Shown here piece by piece: positions 32,887 through 40,802 of a stretch of DNA of 40,802 bases (the stretch's first letter is position 1; the number at the start of each line of letters is the position of its first letter). The notes beneath the pieces were generated by a model. That model was given only the letters and a program-made list of their open reading frames with translations, had not been told where the DNA came from and searched no databases. Origin of the DNA: Bacilli bacterium (GTDB lineage: Bacteria; Bacillota_I; Bacilli_A; RFN20; CAG-826); NCBI GenBank assembly GCA_024695105.1, contig JAILIV010000036.1, positions 1 to 40,802 of the forward strand. The letters are read 5' to 3'. A program made the translations under genes and the position numbers.

Positions 32887-32915
32887 ACTCTACTTATCTT
32901 TGGGGGCGTTGTCAA
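32887..32915 (-). promoter_or_regulatory. Promoter of tRNA-Ala
   Basis: On the minus strand a perfect TTGACA (32915-32910), 17 nt, TAGAGT (32892-32887), 23 nt before the tRNA. Confidence 0.75.
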
Positions 32916-32952
32916 ATACTTTCAGCGCCCCAAGCGCAAAGAAGCAAAAAGC

Positions 32953-33522
32953 TTAGTCCTTCTTCCGCTCAATAAGCGCGCAAACGAAATAGTAGACAGG
33001 GATCAGCAGGAACTCCGCCCAGAACGGATGCCAGAAGTTTTGCCCATAGGCGTGGCCGATGATGCCCATGCAGCAATACACACCGATGACCAATACCGCC
33101 AACTGGAACTGCGAAGGCTTACGGGACTCGATGGCCGCCATAAGGCTGGTAATGATCACGGGCACGAAAAGAAGCACCCACATCGAGGCCCAGCCCAAGG
33201 CTCCCGTAGGTCCTTTCCAAAGGAATCCGACGAACAGGTAGGCGATCAAGGCGATAAAAGTCCCAACGGACTGAACCACGGTTTGGGCATGGGACATCAA
33301 CGGTTTTTTCGGATTGGCGGGACTGCCTTGCATCAACTCGTCCACGCTGATGCCATAATGGCCGGCTATGGCGCGGAGCTGCTCAGGATCCGGAGATCCC
33401 TTCCCCTGCTCCCACTCATTTACTTTGTCTTCGCTTACCCAAATGGCTTTGGCCAGGTCTTCTGTGCTTTCCTCGGCACTCTCCCGAAGGTCTTTAAGAC
33501 GTTTCCCAAGATCATTTTCCAT
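32953..33522 (-). CDS. XRE-family HTH protein with membrane helices
   Basis: 189 aa from 33522; the longer ORF reads through two tRNA genes and their terminator and is rejected. Residues 5-60 are an HTH of the Cro/cI type ('ESTEDLAKAIWVSEDKVNEWEQG', 'GHYGISVDELMQG'). About four hydrophobic helices follow ('TVVQSVGTFIALIAYLFVGFL', 'LGWASMWVLLFVPVIITSLM', 'LAVLVIGVYCCMGIIGHAYG', 'AEFLLIPVYYFVCALI') and a basic end. The plan is the same as in the 31375-32271 protein, without the His-rich segment. No strong Shine-Dalgarno; TATACT lies about 40 nt upstream. Likely a membrane-bound regulator whose signal is unknown. Confidence 0.85.
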   Translation of the reverse strand: MENDLGKRLKDLRESAEESTEDLAKAIWVSEDKVNEWEQGKGSPDPEQLRAIAGHYGISVDELMQGSPANPKKPLMSHAQTVVQSVGTFIALIAYLFVGFLWKGPTGALGWASMWVLLFVPVIITSLMAAIESRKPSQFQLAVLVIGVYCCMGIIGHAYGQNFWHPFWAEFLLIPVYYFVCALIERKKD

Positions 33523-33589
33523 ACTGTGTTTCCGTGAATAATCCTTAAGCCTTATTAGTATACGCGCACACGGGCGCTCCCAAAGAAAG

Positions 33590-33613
33590 AAAAAAACCTC
33601 GAGGGACCCGAGG
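33590..33613 (-). terminator. Terminator of the tRNA-Pro/tRNA-Arg unit
   Basis: On the minus strand CCTCG (33613-33609) pairs with CGAGG (33601-33597) across a 7-nt loop, followed by seven T (33596-33590). Confidence 0.75.
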
Positions 33614-33621
33614 GATTGTTC

Positions 33622-33699
33622 TGGCGCGCTTGATACGATTCGAACGTACGACCCCTTCCTTAGGAGGGAAGTGCTGCTATCCAGCTGAGCTACAAGCGC
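33622..33699 (-). tRNA. tRNA-Arg (anticodon CCT), CCA encoded
   Basis: Minus strand: acceptor GCGCTTG/CAAGCGC, D arm 'GCTCAGCTGGATAGCAGC', anticodon stem CTTCC/GGAAG with loop CTCCTAA (anticodon CCT), T arm 'CGTACGTTCGAATCGTA', discriminator G, encoded CCA. Second gene of the unit, 8 nt after tRNA-Pro. Confidence 0.94.
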
Positions 33700-33707
33700 A
33701 TAAAGAA

Positions 33708-33784
33708 TGGTCGGAACGGCGGGACTTGAACCCGCGACCTCCTGGTCCCGAACCAGGCGCACTACCAAGCTGTGCTACGTCCCG
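33708..33784 (-). tRNA. tRNA-Pro (anticodon CGG), CCA encoded
   Basis: Minus strand: acceptor CGGGACG/CGTTCCG (one G-U pair), D arm 'GCACAGCTTGGTAGTGC', anticodon stem CCTGG/CCAGG with loop TTCGGGA (anticodon CGG), T arm 'GCGGGTTCAAGTCCCGC', A discriminator, encoded CCA. The C1-G start and the D arm are typical for Pro tRNA. Confidence 0.96.
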
Positions 33785-33804
33785 ATCGCCTTTAGGGCGC
33801 GGAG

Positions 33805-33833
33805 ATTATATACCCGCCTTTACATGAAATCAA
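33805..33833 (-). promoter_or_regulatory. tRNA-Pro promoter inside the polC 3' end
   Basis: On the minus strand TTGATT (33833-33828), 17 nt, perfect TATAAT (33810-33805), 20 nt before the tRNA. The -35 lies in the last codons of polC, and no terminator separates polC from it. Confidence 0.8.
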
Positions 33834-36800
33834 AGATACTTCCCTGATTTTTCTCACTTAGGCCAGATAAAACGCCGAGCTCGTCCAATTTCTTCAGGTG
33901 GGCGCTACTGAGTTTGCTCGCGCGATCCAAAAGATCCTGTTTGGAAATAAAGGGTCTCTTCTTCCCGTCATAGCCGACCTCTTCCCGAGCTTCGCAAATG
34001 GATTGGGCCGCGGACAAGCCAAGGCCATCGATGACGGAGAAAGGAGGGATAAGCGCACCGCGCTCATGGTCTACCAAGAACATCTTCGCGTCGGAACGGT
34101 ACAAATCTAGCGGCAAGAACTTATAACCACGCTGCAACATCTCCACCGCGACCAGAAGCGTCTTATATTGGTCGGTTTCCTTCGTGGAAAGAGGGTTGTC
34201 GCGTGACTTCATTCTCGGCCTCCACTCCTGGATGCGGGCGATGACGGAATCCTCGCCCTCGATCATGGTCTTGATGTCCCAGTCCTTCGCGCGGATGGAG
34301 AAGTAAACGGCATAGAACTCCAAAGGATAATACAATTTGAAATACGCCACGCGGACGGCCATCGTAACGTAGGCGGTCGCGTGCCCACGCGGGAAGAGGT
34401 AAGCGATCTTGTTACAGGAATCGATATAGAAATCAGGGACCCCGTGACTGCGCATTTCCTGCTCTTGTTCCGGACGGAGCTTCTTACCTTTACGCACGGC
34501 CTCCATGATTTTGAAGGACAAAGAGGAATCCATGCCCATCGAAATAAGGTAGGTCATGATCTCGTCACGGCAACCGATGATCTCATTGATCGTCTTACCT
34601 TGTTTGGTGACGAGGTCTTCCGCGTTGCCCGCCCACACGTTCGTGCCGTGGGCCAAGCCAGAAATGATGATTAGGTCGTTGAACGTCTTCGGGCGCAGCG
34701 TGGAAAGCATCTGCATACCTTGGTTGGTACCGAATTCGGGCAAAGCGGCCGCGCCAGTGTCATGTTCCAAGAAGTTTCGGTGCATCTTGAGTTCCCGTAC
34801 GGAGGAGAACAAAGAAAGAACCTTGGGATCGTTCATCGGGATCGACTCGATATCCACCCCCGTGAGGTCACGGTAATAACGCATGGCCATCGGGTCGACG
34901 TGGCCTAAAATGTCGAGTTTTAAAATCTCGTCGTGCATCGCGCGGAAGTCGAAATGGGTGGTCAGCCAGTCGGAGTTATCGTCATCCGCGGGGTATTGCA
35001 CCGCCGTGAAGTCATAAACGTCCATATCCGCGGGGACGACGACGATGCCACCCGGGTGACGGCCCGTAGTACGTTTGACGCCTTGACAGTGCGACGCCAA
35101 ATAGGCGATATACGTAGAGCTGATTTGCGAAGGATCGCGGCCGATTTCCTCAAAATAGCCACGCACGAAACCGAAGGCGGTTTTGTCCGCGACCGTTTCG
35201 ATCGTGCCGCAGCGGAAGACATTGTTCGCACCGAGCAAGTCTTTGCAATAATTGTGCGCACGCTTCTGCGATTCATCCTCGAAGTTTAAGTCGATGTCCG
35301 GAACCTTATCGGCATGGAATCCAAGGAAGGTCTCAAACGGAATGTTCTGGCCGTTGGACTCCAAAGGTGCGCCACACTTAGGGCATACCTTGTTGGGAAG
35401 GTCGAAGCCCGAACGATAGATGGAGGTGTCCTCAAAATGCAGATAATGGCATTTGGGGCAATGGTAATGGGCGGGAAGGGGGTTGACCTCCGTGATCTCC
35501 GCCATCGTCGCGGCGAAAGAAGAACCGACGGAACCACGTGAACCCACGATGAAGCGCTCGGGCTCTTGGTTGGCACGTTTGATGAGGCAATGGGCGATGT
35601 AATAGGTGACGGCGTAGCCCGAACCGATGATACCGCTTAGCTCACGCTGCATGCGATCCCAGGCAAAGTCGATGGCCTTTTTGACTTCAGGGTCGTCATC
35701 CCCAAATAGATAGTCGTAGTTTTTGTGGAAATTGGTCTCGCACAGATTGCGGATGATGGTCTCCGAATTCGGCAAATTCACGTTGGGCGTGTGCGTGATT
35801 TCGGAAACGATTTCGATATCGTCCTCGATTTGGTCCGCAATGAGGTTGGAGTTGGTGACGACGAATTCCTGCGCCTCAGCCTCGGTACACCACTCACGGA
35901 AAGCATCAAGCATCTCACGGGTCGAACGGAAATGCTGGTCCGGATTATCGAAATGCGGAACTTTCTTACGGGCGGGCGGGTAAAGCGGGTGCGTACCATT
36001 GCCGATACCTTTCGCGGTGATCATGATGTCGCGGTAGATTTTGTCGGAAGGGTCCACGTAATGGGCGTCCCCGGTGGCGACCACCTTCTTACCGGCGACG
36101 CGGGCGGCATCGACGATGTCGCGGAGATAGCTGATCAACCGCTCCTTGCTGGCGATTCGGCCCATGTTCAGCAAATAGGAATAGTTCTCCAAGGGTTGGA
36201 TCTCGATGAAGTCATAGAATTCCATCGCCTTGACCAAATCCGCTTGGTTGCGCGTGCTGGCGATCTCGAAGATTTCGCCATTAAAGCACGCCGAGCCAAT
36301 GAGGAAGTTCTCACGGTACTTGGCAATCAACTCCCGTGGAGTTCGCGGCACGCGGCCGATATATTTGATAAGCGACTGCGTCAGGACGTAGAACAGGTCA
36401 TGAATGCCCTTCTTATTTTTCGCGTAGACCGTGACATGGTACTCCCTAAGGTGACGGCAGAACTGGCGGTAATCCTCCATGGCCTTGGCGTATTCTTTGG
36501 CCTTGGGGTCGTTCGGATCGTTAGGGTCGCCTTGTTCCATCACGCCCTCGGGATCGGGAATGGAAAGATGTTCCAAATCGCAATGGCGGAGCGACGGGTT
36601 CTTTTGGCTTAGGCGCGAAAGGATTTCCACCCAGCCTTCGCTTAATGCGGTGGCGTCGTATTCGGCGCGGTGGGCGGATTCAACGTCATAAACGTCGGCA
36701 AGACCCAACCTGCGGAGCAAAGCGCCTTCGTTATGGGCGCCAGCGGCGGGAAAAAGGTAATGGGACAAAGCCAAGGTATCGATGACGGGGTTGGTAATGG

Positions 36801-38811
36801 GAGGCAAACCACGCTGTTCTAACACGGCATTAAGGAAGCCAACGTCGAATGTCGCGTTATGGGCGACCAAAACGCAATCCCCCATGAACTCCAGGATCTG
36901 GGGTAGCACTTCGTCTAACGTCGGCGCTTTCAGCAATTCGGCTTCCTCAATCTTGTTAATTGCGAGGGCCTCCCTGGCTTGGGATAGGTCGATCTGTGGG
37001 TTGATCAGCGTGCCAAAAGACCGCACAACCCTCCCGTTTTCCATAATAACGCCACCAAATTCGATTAATTTGTCGTGACGGGAGGATAGACCGGTGGTCT
37101 CGGTATCGAACACGCAATAACGGGCTTTGTCCAATGCGATTTCGCTGGGGTTAAGGATGTAACGCTGGGCGATGTCGAACATGTACATCTCGCACCCATA
37201 CAGAATCTTCAAGGGCTTCTCGTCCGTATCCTTTCCGGAGAGACTATCCGCGTGGGCGGCGCGTGCGGCCTGGGCCGCGGGGAAGGATTGGACGCCGCCA
37301 TGGTCGCAAAGTCCAATGGCTTTCATGCCCATCGCCCGGGCGGCGTCATAGAAATCACCGAAGGATGCGATGCCATCCATCGTGGACATGTTCGTGTGAA
37401 GGTGGAGCTCCACGCGTTTCACCTCTTCCTCGTCCTTGCGGAAAACCTTCTTGGGAAGTTTGTTCATGAAATGGACGATGATGACTTTCTGGTGGGTGAA
37501 CTTATCCACGTCGATCGCGCCGCGGATCCGATAACGATCCCCCACTTTGATGCCTTCGACTTCCGCTTTTTTGATCCTGCCTTCAAAGGCGCGAAGGTTG
37601 ACGGCGCCCGTGGCGTCGCCCATGGAGAAAGAATTGGACGCGTGGCCATTACGCCCAAGGCTTGGCTTCACTTGGAACACCTCACCCTCAAAATCCACGT
37701 TGCATAAGGAAATCTCGAAGATCTCGCTGATGCGCTTCAACGGGCGATAATTGCCTTTGCTCCACACGCGTTCGCGGTTTTCCTGTTCCTTCTTCCATTC
37801 CATGCGGCGCTGGTGCTGATCGAACATGGCATCCTCAGTCTGGGTCCGGTAATAGATGGCCTCTTCTTCAATGAGGCGCGCGGCTTCTTCCTCGTCGGGA
37901 ATGAAAACCTCTTCTTCGGGCTCGGAAGGTTCTGCTTCTTTCTCTGTTTCGTCCTCTTCCTCGGATTCGTCCTCGTCTTCCGGTTCGGGCTCGTTATCCT
38001 CTTCGGGCTCACAGGGCTCTCCGTCTTCTTCCGGCCCTTCGCTTAAATCGGGTTCGGGTTCTTCGACGACGGGCTCGGGTTCTTCGACGACGGGTTCTTC
38101 TTCCACCGCTTCGGGTTCTTTCTGCGTCACCTCTTCCACGAGTTCCGGTTCAACGGATGCGACGGGCTCTTCTTCTTGGACGGGTTTTTCCTCCGCGTCC
38201 AAATCAGACGCCATGTTCAGCGCCTCGTCCATCGACTCCTCTTCCTCGGTCAAACCTTTCGCGCCGATAGAAGGATCCATGATCGGCTCAGGTTGGGGTT
38301 CGGGCTCAGGTTCGGGCTCAGGCTCAGGTTGGGGTTCCGGCTCTTTTTCCGGCGCGGCCTCCAAACCAAAGCCATCCTCTTCCAAAATGGAAAAGGGATA
38401 GTTCACGAATTTCAGCAAGTCGCGGAAATCCTTCAGCGCCCGTTGGTTTTTGTCTTTGCTTTCTTGACTCGGATAAACGACGGAAAGCACATATGGGGCT
38501 TTGCTCGCCAAGGATAGACCCGGGACGTCTTGGTACCGCATGAAATACCAGTTGTAAAACAAATCCGCCGCATCTTCCGCGGTGGGGTCCACCCCATAGG
38601 AAAAGCGCAAGGTATAGGGGTAACGGATCGTCGACAAAGCCTGAATGAACTCATCCAGCAAAGGGTATTCCCATGGGGAGGATTTCTCCATGGCCATGTC
38701 CACTTGGTCTTGGTTATAAGGGTTACGGGCAATCAGGATGAAGCTCAAATCAAAACGTTCGACGTCCTCAATGCCGATGGAAGAAAGAAACCGTTGGATT
38801 TTGCTGGCCAT
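33820..38811 (-). CDS. polC: DNA polymerase III alpha subunit, Gram-positive type PolC
   Basis: 1663 aa, about 200 longer than a typical PolC. It is the replicative polymerase of Bacillota with built-in proofreading. Order: N-terminal domain 1-150; an acidic Glu/Pro-rich linker 152-310 that explains the extra length; OB fold 365-460; PHP domain from 467 ('VELHLHTNMSTMDG') interrupted by a DEDDh 3'-5' exonuclease at 566-730 (Asp569, Glu571, Asp656, His714, Asp719); zinc-type CPKC pairs near 1117 and 1140; palm motifs 'GSRGSVGSSFAA' and 'PDIDLNFED' near 1170; C-terminal helix-hairpin-helix region. The start at 38811 has GGGAGG 7 nt upstream. It follows rseP after 13 nt, so the dxr-rseP-polC order is one operon. 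A tRNA promoter sits at its end. Confidence 0.97.
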   Translation of the reverse strand: MASKIQRFLSSIGIEDVERFDLSFILIARNPYNQDQVDMAMEKSSPWEYPLLDEFIQALSTIRYPYTLRFSYGVDPTAEDAADLFYNWYFMRYQDVPGLSLASKAPYVLSVVYPSQESKDKNQRALKDFRDLLKFVNYPFSILEEDGFGLEAAPEKEPEPQPEPEPEPEPEPQPEPIMDPSIGAKGLTEEEESMDEALNMASDLDAEEKPVQEEEPVASVEPELVEEVTQKEPEAVEEEPVVEEPEPVVEEPEPDLSEGPEEDGEPCEPEEDNEPEPEDEDESEEEDETEKEAEPSEPEEEVFIPDEEEAARLIEEEAIYYRTQTEDAMFDQHQRRMEWKKEQENRERVWSKGNYRPLKRISEIFEISLCNVDFEGEVFQVKPSLGRNGHASNSFSMGDATGAVNLRAFEGRIKKAEVEGIKVGDRYRIRGAIDVDKFTHQKVIIVHFMNKLPKKVFRKDEEEVKRVELHLHTNMSTMDGIASFGDFYDAARAMGMKAIGLCDHGGVQSFPAAQAARAAHADSLSGKDTDEKPLKILYGCEMYMFDIAQRYILNPSEIALDKARYCVFDTETTGLSSRHDKLIEFGGVIMENGRVVRSFGTLINPQIDLSQAREALAINKIEEAELLKAPTLDEVLPQILEFMGDCVLVAHNATFDVGFLNAVLEQRGLPPITNPVIDTLALSHYLFPAAGAHNEGALLRRLGLADVYDVESAHRAEYDATALSEGWVEILSRLSQKNPSLRHCDLEHLSIPDPEGVMEQGDPNDPNDPKAKEYAKAMEDYRQFCRHLREYHVTVYAKNKKGIHDLFYVLTQSLIKYIGRVPRTPRELIAKYRENFLIGSACFNGEIFEIASTRNQADLVKAMEFYDFIEIQPLENYSYLLNMGRIASKERLISYLRDIVDAARVAGKKVVATGDAHYVDPSDKIYRDIMITAKGIGNGTHPLYPPARKKVPHFDNPDQHFRSTREMLDAFREWCTEAEAQEFVVTNSNLIADQIEDDIEIVSEITHTPNVNLPNSETIIRNLCETNFHKNYDYLFGDDDPEVKKAIDFAWDRMQRELSGIIGSGYAVTYYIAHCLIKRANQEPERFIVGSRGSVGSSFAATMAEITEVNPLPAHYHCPKCHYLHFEDTSIYRSGFDLPNKVCPKCGAPLESNGQNIPFETFLGFHADKVPDIDLNFEDESQKRAHNYCKDLLGANNVFRCGTIETVADKTAFGFVRGYFEEIGRDPSQISSTYIAYLASHCQGVKRTTGRHPGGIVVVPADMDVYDFTAVQYPADDDNSDWLTTHFDFRAMHDEILKLDILGHVDPMAMRYYRDLTGVDIESIPMNDPKVLSLFSSVRELKMHRNFLEHDTGAAALPEFGTNQGMQMLSTLRPKTFNDLIIISGLAHGTNVWAGNAEDLVTKQGKTINEIIGCRDEIMTYLISMGMDSSLSFKIMEAVRKGKKLRPEQEQEMRSHGVPDFYIDSCNKIAYLFPRGHATAYVTMAVRVAYFKLYYPLEFYAVYFSIRAKDWDIKTMIEGEDSVIARIQEWRPRMKSRDNPLSTKETDQYKTLLVAVEMLQRGYKFLPLDLYRSDAKMFLVDHERGALIPPFSVIDGLGLSAAQSICEAREEVGYDGKKRPFISKQDLLDRASKLSSAHLKKLDELGVLSGLSEKNQGSIFDFM

Positions 38812-38824
38812 ACCCTTACCTCCC

Positions 38825-40249
38825 TTAATGAATGAGCGAAATGACGTCTTTGATGGCGATGAAGATCATCAGCCCGAATAACAAAATGATGCCAATGGTC
38901 GAAACGATGCCCTGCACTTTTTGGGGCACTTTCTTTTTGGTGATCCCCTCGATGACGGTGACCAATAATTGCCAGCCATCCAACGCAGGGAAGGGAAGCA
39001 AGTTGAAGAAGGCGAGGTTAATCGAAATCATGCCCGCGTAGAACAGTATCATCCGCGCTCCGCCCGCGGCGTTGATTTGGGGCATCGCCGCGGTGATACC
39101 GATAATGCCGCTGAGGTTTTGCAAGCCACCTGGGGTGAACAAGGAGGCGAACCCTTTCACGACCGCCCCGCACGCCGTCGGAACGTCTTTGGCCCATGCT
39201 TTCCAAGACTCTTCGAAAGAATTCCATGCCTGGATGACTTCCACGGTCACGCCTGCGCCACTCAAGGCGCCCGACTTCACGCTTAATCGGAAGCGCGTAT
39301 CCGAAGAAACGGTCTGGATCAAATGTTCGGCGTATTTATCCGCATCCCGTGAAAAAACCTTCGGGATAAAGGACAGGTCCAAACCGATGGACACACCATC
39401 GGCGGAATTGCTGAAGTTATAGCTTTGGGTGTTCCCTTCCGCGTCGTAAATCTGGGGCAAATGCGTAACCCCAAGGGCTTTAAGCGATGCGGGCACTTCT
39501 TCTTTGGAGGCGGGGAAGACCCAAATCGAATCGCCTAACCCATGGCGGGAGATGACGGTCGAAGGGCTATACAAAGCGACGTAGACGGTATCATCCACGG
39601 GCGAGGCAGCATCGGGGGTGGCATACATGCGTACGTTGCTGGAAAGGATCTGGACGGATTGCTTTTGGTTCGAGCCAAACACGGGGGCGTCATAGCAAGA
39701 CAACTCGACCACATAATCTTTCGCCGTGTATTCGGCCGAGGCGGGAACGCGCGAGGAAAGATATTCCAAAACGGCATCGTCATACGTGGTGTCTAACGTA
39801 ACGGACTGATAGGTTCCTTCGGTATTGCGGATGCCACCGTTTCCGGAATAGAACACGGGGCAGGCGCTATCGGCGATGTAGATCAAAACAAGGCCAAGCA
39901 CGAAATTCAGCGTCACGCCCGCCACCAAAACGATGCATTTCTTCCATTTCGCGATGTTTTGAAGCGACCGTTCGGCGGGAGGTTCCTCAAAGCCATCGGG
40001 CACCGCGCCAGGCTCCCCATACATCGCGACATATCCTCCGAAAGGAATGCCACGAATGGAGAAATAGGTCTCGCCGTCTTTGCGTTTCTTCGAAAAGAGT
40101 TTGGGACCCATGCCGATGGAATATTCAAAGCAATACACCTTGAACATCTTCGCGGTGGCCAGATGCCCTAACTCATGGATGGCGATAAGGACGCCCAGCA
40201 TGACCAGGACGATCAGAATGTAGAGAATCCATTCAACCCAAACCGGCAT
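38825..40249 (-). CDS. rseP: RseP-type site-2 (RIP) zinc metalloprotease
   Basis: 474 aa, somewhat longer than usual. Membrane-embedded protease that cuts transmembrane anti-sigma factors or signal peptides (RasP/RseP). HELGH at 25-29 in the first helix is the zinc site; the second helix has '[14 protein letters not shown]' with the third zinc ligand Asp. About four membrane helices flank a large extracytoplasmic part (~130-340). No recognisable PDZ signature is seen there; the part is rich in Thr, Ser, Tyr and strands. The '[12 protein letters not shown]' loop after helix 1 is conserved. The ATG at 40249 has GGAGGG upstream inside the dxr end, and the start is 3 nt from the dxr stop. It belongs to the dxr-rseP-polC operon. 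Confidence 0.94.
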   Translation of the reverse strand: MPVWVEWILYILIVLVMLGVLIAIHELGHLATAKMFKVYCFEYSIGMGPKLFSKKRKDGETYFSIRGIPFGGYVAMYGEPGAVPDGFEEPPAERSLQNIAKWKKCIVLVAGVTLNFVLGLVLIYIADSACPVFYSGNGGIRNTEGTYQSVTLDTTYDDAVLEYLSSRVPASAEYTAKDYVVELSCYDAPVFGSNQKQSVQILSSNVRMYATPDAASPVDDTVYVALYSPSTVISRHGLGDSIWVFPASKEEVPASLKALGVTHLPQIYDAEGNTQSYNFSNSADGVSIGLDLSFIPKVFSRDADKYAEHLIQTVSSDTRFRLSVKSGALSGAGVTVEVIQAWNSFEESWKAWAKDVPTACGAVVKGFASLFTPGGLQNLSGIIGITAAMPQINAAGGARMILFYAGMISINLAFFNLLPFPALDGWQLLVTVIEGITKKKVPQKVQGIVSTIGIILLFGLMIFIAIKDVISLIH

Positions 40250-40252
40250 AGG

Positions 40253-40802
40253 CTACCCTCCGATACGACGCTCCACCGCTTCTCGGGTTTCGCGGTCCGT
40301 CTCGATGAGTTGCTCAAGGGTGGGATGTTCCAAGAATGGGAGAGTGCATAAAGCGTATCGCACTTCTTCTTCAATTTGAAGAAAGGGAATGCGGTTTTCC
40401 AAAAAAGCGTATACCGCCGCTTCGTTGGCGGCGTTGAGAATCGCATTGGAATTGCCTCCGCGCCGATGGGATTCCAAAGCCATGGGCACAGCGGGATAGC
40501 GCTTTGGGTCGAACGGATGGAAATGAAAACCATGGTAATCCTCTAGCGACCGCGCCTTCACGGGGACAAAGTCCACTTCCCCTTCCATCAAGGCGTATTC
40601 GATGGGCCCATGCATATCGGGTTTGGAGATATCCGCCAAAAAGGTTCCATCCTTGAGTTCCACCAAAGAATGAACGTAGGACTCGTCGTGCATAATGGGG
40701 GTGACGCGGTCTACGCCAATACCGAACAACACGTCCGCCTCGATGATCTCAAACCCTTTGTTCATCATGGTCGCGGAATCGATGGTGATCTTCGCGCCCA
40801 TG
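40253..40802 (-). CDS. dxr: 1-deoxy-D-xylulose 5-phosphate reductoisomerase, C-terminal part
   Basis: The 3' part, with about 183 codons in the window; the 5' part is beyond 40802. NADPH-dependent enzyme that makes 2-C-methyl-D-erythritol 4-phosphate in the non-mevalonate isoprenoid pathway. The substrate and metal region is clear: 'KITIDSATMMNKGFEIIEA', 'HDESYVHSLVELKDG' and 'SNAILNAANEAAVYAFLE'. The Met opening the track ORF is internal (the usual MGxKITxDSAT position). First visible gene of the dxr-rseP-polC operon. Its presence indicates isoprenoid synthesis by the MEP route. Confidence 0.96.
   Translation of the reverse strand, partial: MGAKITIDSATMMNKGFEIIEADVLFGIGVDRVTPIMHDESYVHSLVELKDGTFLADISKPDMHGPIEYALMEGEVDFVPVKARSLEDYHGFHFHPFDPKRYPAVPMALESHRRGGNSNAILNAANEAAVYAFLENRIPFLQIEEEVRYALCTLPFLEHPTLEQLIETDRETREAVERRIGG

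Noticed and set aside
32953-33768. 271-aa form of the HTH protein
   Set aside because: The extra 82 residues are translated tRNA-Pro, tRNA-Arg and terminator sequence.
37856-38401. 181-aa Ser/Gly-rich ORF on +
   Set aside because: It is the antisense shadow of the Glu/Pro-rich part of polC. Similar long + ORFs over the giant minus gene (4982-5980, 6185-7063) are also shadows.
1-40802. CRISPR arrays, insertion sequences, rRNA genes
   Set aside because: No regularly spaced repeats, no transposase-like protein and no rRNA signatures were found by eye.

Overview
The window looks like a chromosomal segment of a low-rank-uncertain member of the Bacillota (Firmicutes), probably an uncultivated gut or rumen lineage in the Bacilli. 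The reasons are a Gram-positive type PolC replicase next to rseP and dxr, a folT-like ECF S component behind a tetrahydrofolate riboswitch, and TTGACA/TATAAT promoters with AGGAGG ribosome sites. The sequence is GC-rich by eye, and the tRNAs mostly carry C34 anticodons (CAA, CAG, CCG, CCT, CGG), which fits GC-rich codon use. TGA is used as a stop, so this is not the Mycoplasma code.

Layout. 1-7855: the end of a TerB-like gene on +, then three minus-strand genes: a 1507-aa membrane protein with a channel-like N-terminus, Rossmann/RCK-like domains and a RyR-like domain; a 287-aa protein that looks like a degenerate AAA partner; and a VirD4/TraG-type coupling ATPase with an altered Walker A and no conjugation genes nearby. 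This is the best candidate for an undescribed system. 7999-10350: clpP, a coupled unknown gene, and a six-helix membrane protein with an acidic tail. 10396-12492: an MmcQ/YjbR-phosphopantetheinyl transferase fusion, tRNA-Leu(CAA), and folT under a THF riboswitch. 12761-19437: a large unknown membrane protein, the sbcD-sbcC operon, and a small membrane protein. 19490-23505: a DUF4116-repeat protein and a TIR plus BspA-type leucine-rich-repeat protein, an accessory pair. 23663-23831: tRNA-Arg(CCG) and tRNA-Leu(CAG). 23899-27312: a GH3 beta-glucosidase and an alpha/beta hydrolase. 27418-29066: msrA overlapping a STAS-kinase fusion. 29068-31263: an AEC transporter and a D-lactate-dehydrogenase-like enzyme. 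31375-33522: two HTH membrane proteins, a DUF4926 gene and tRNA-Ala. 33622-33784: tRNA-Arg(CCT) and tRNA-Pro(CGG). 33820-40802: polC, rseP and the 3' part of dxr.

Working together. The dxr-rseP-polC block, clpP, sbcDC and the tRNAs are housekeeping. The AEC carrier and dehydrogenase form an operon that may handle a hydroxyacid. The GH3 and esterase genes probably share one message controlled by a palindrome in the promoter. A recurring theme is that several first genes have a -10-like hexamer only 6-7 nt before the ATG and no Shine-Dalgarno, as expected for leaderless mRNAs, while genes inside operons have strong Shine-Dalgarno sites. A second theme is long Glu/Pro-rich segments in unrelated proteins (PolC, the coupling ATPase, the 9607 membrane protein, an HTH regulator). 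All functions are read from motifs by eye; no database search was run.
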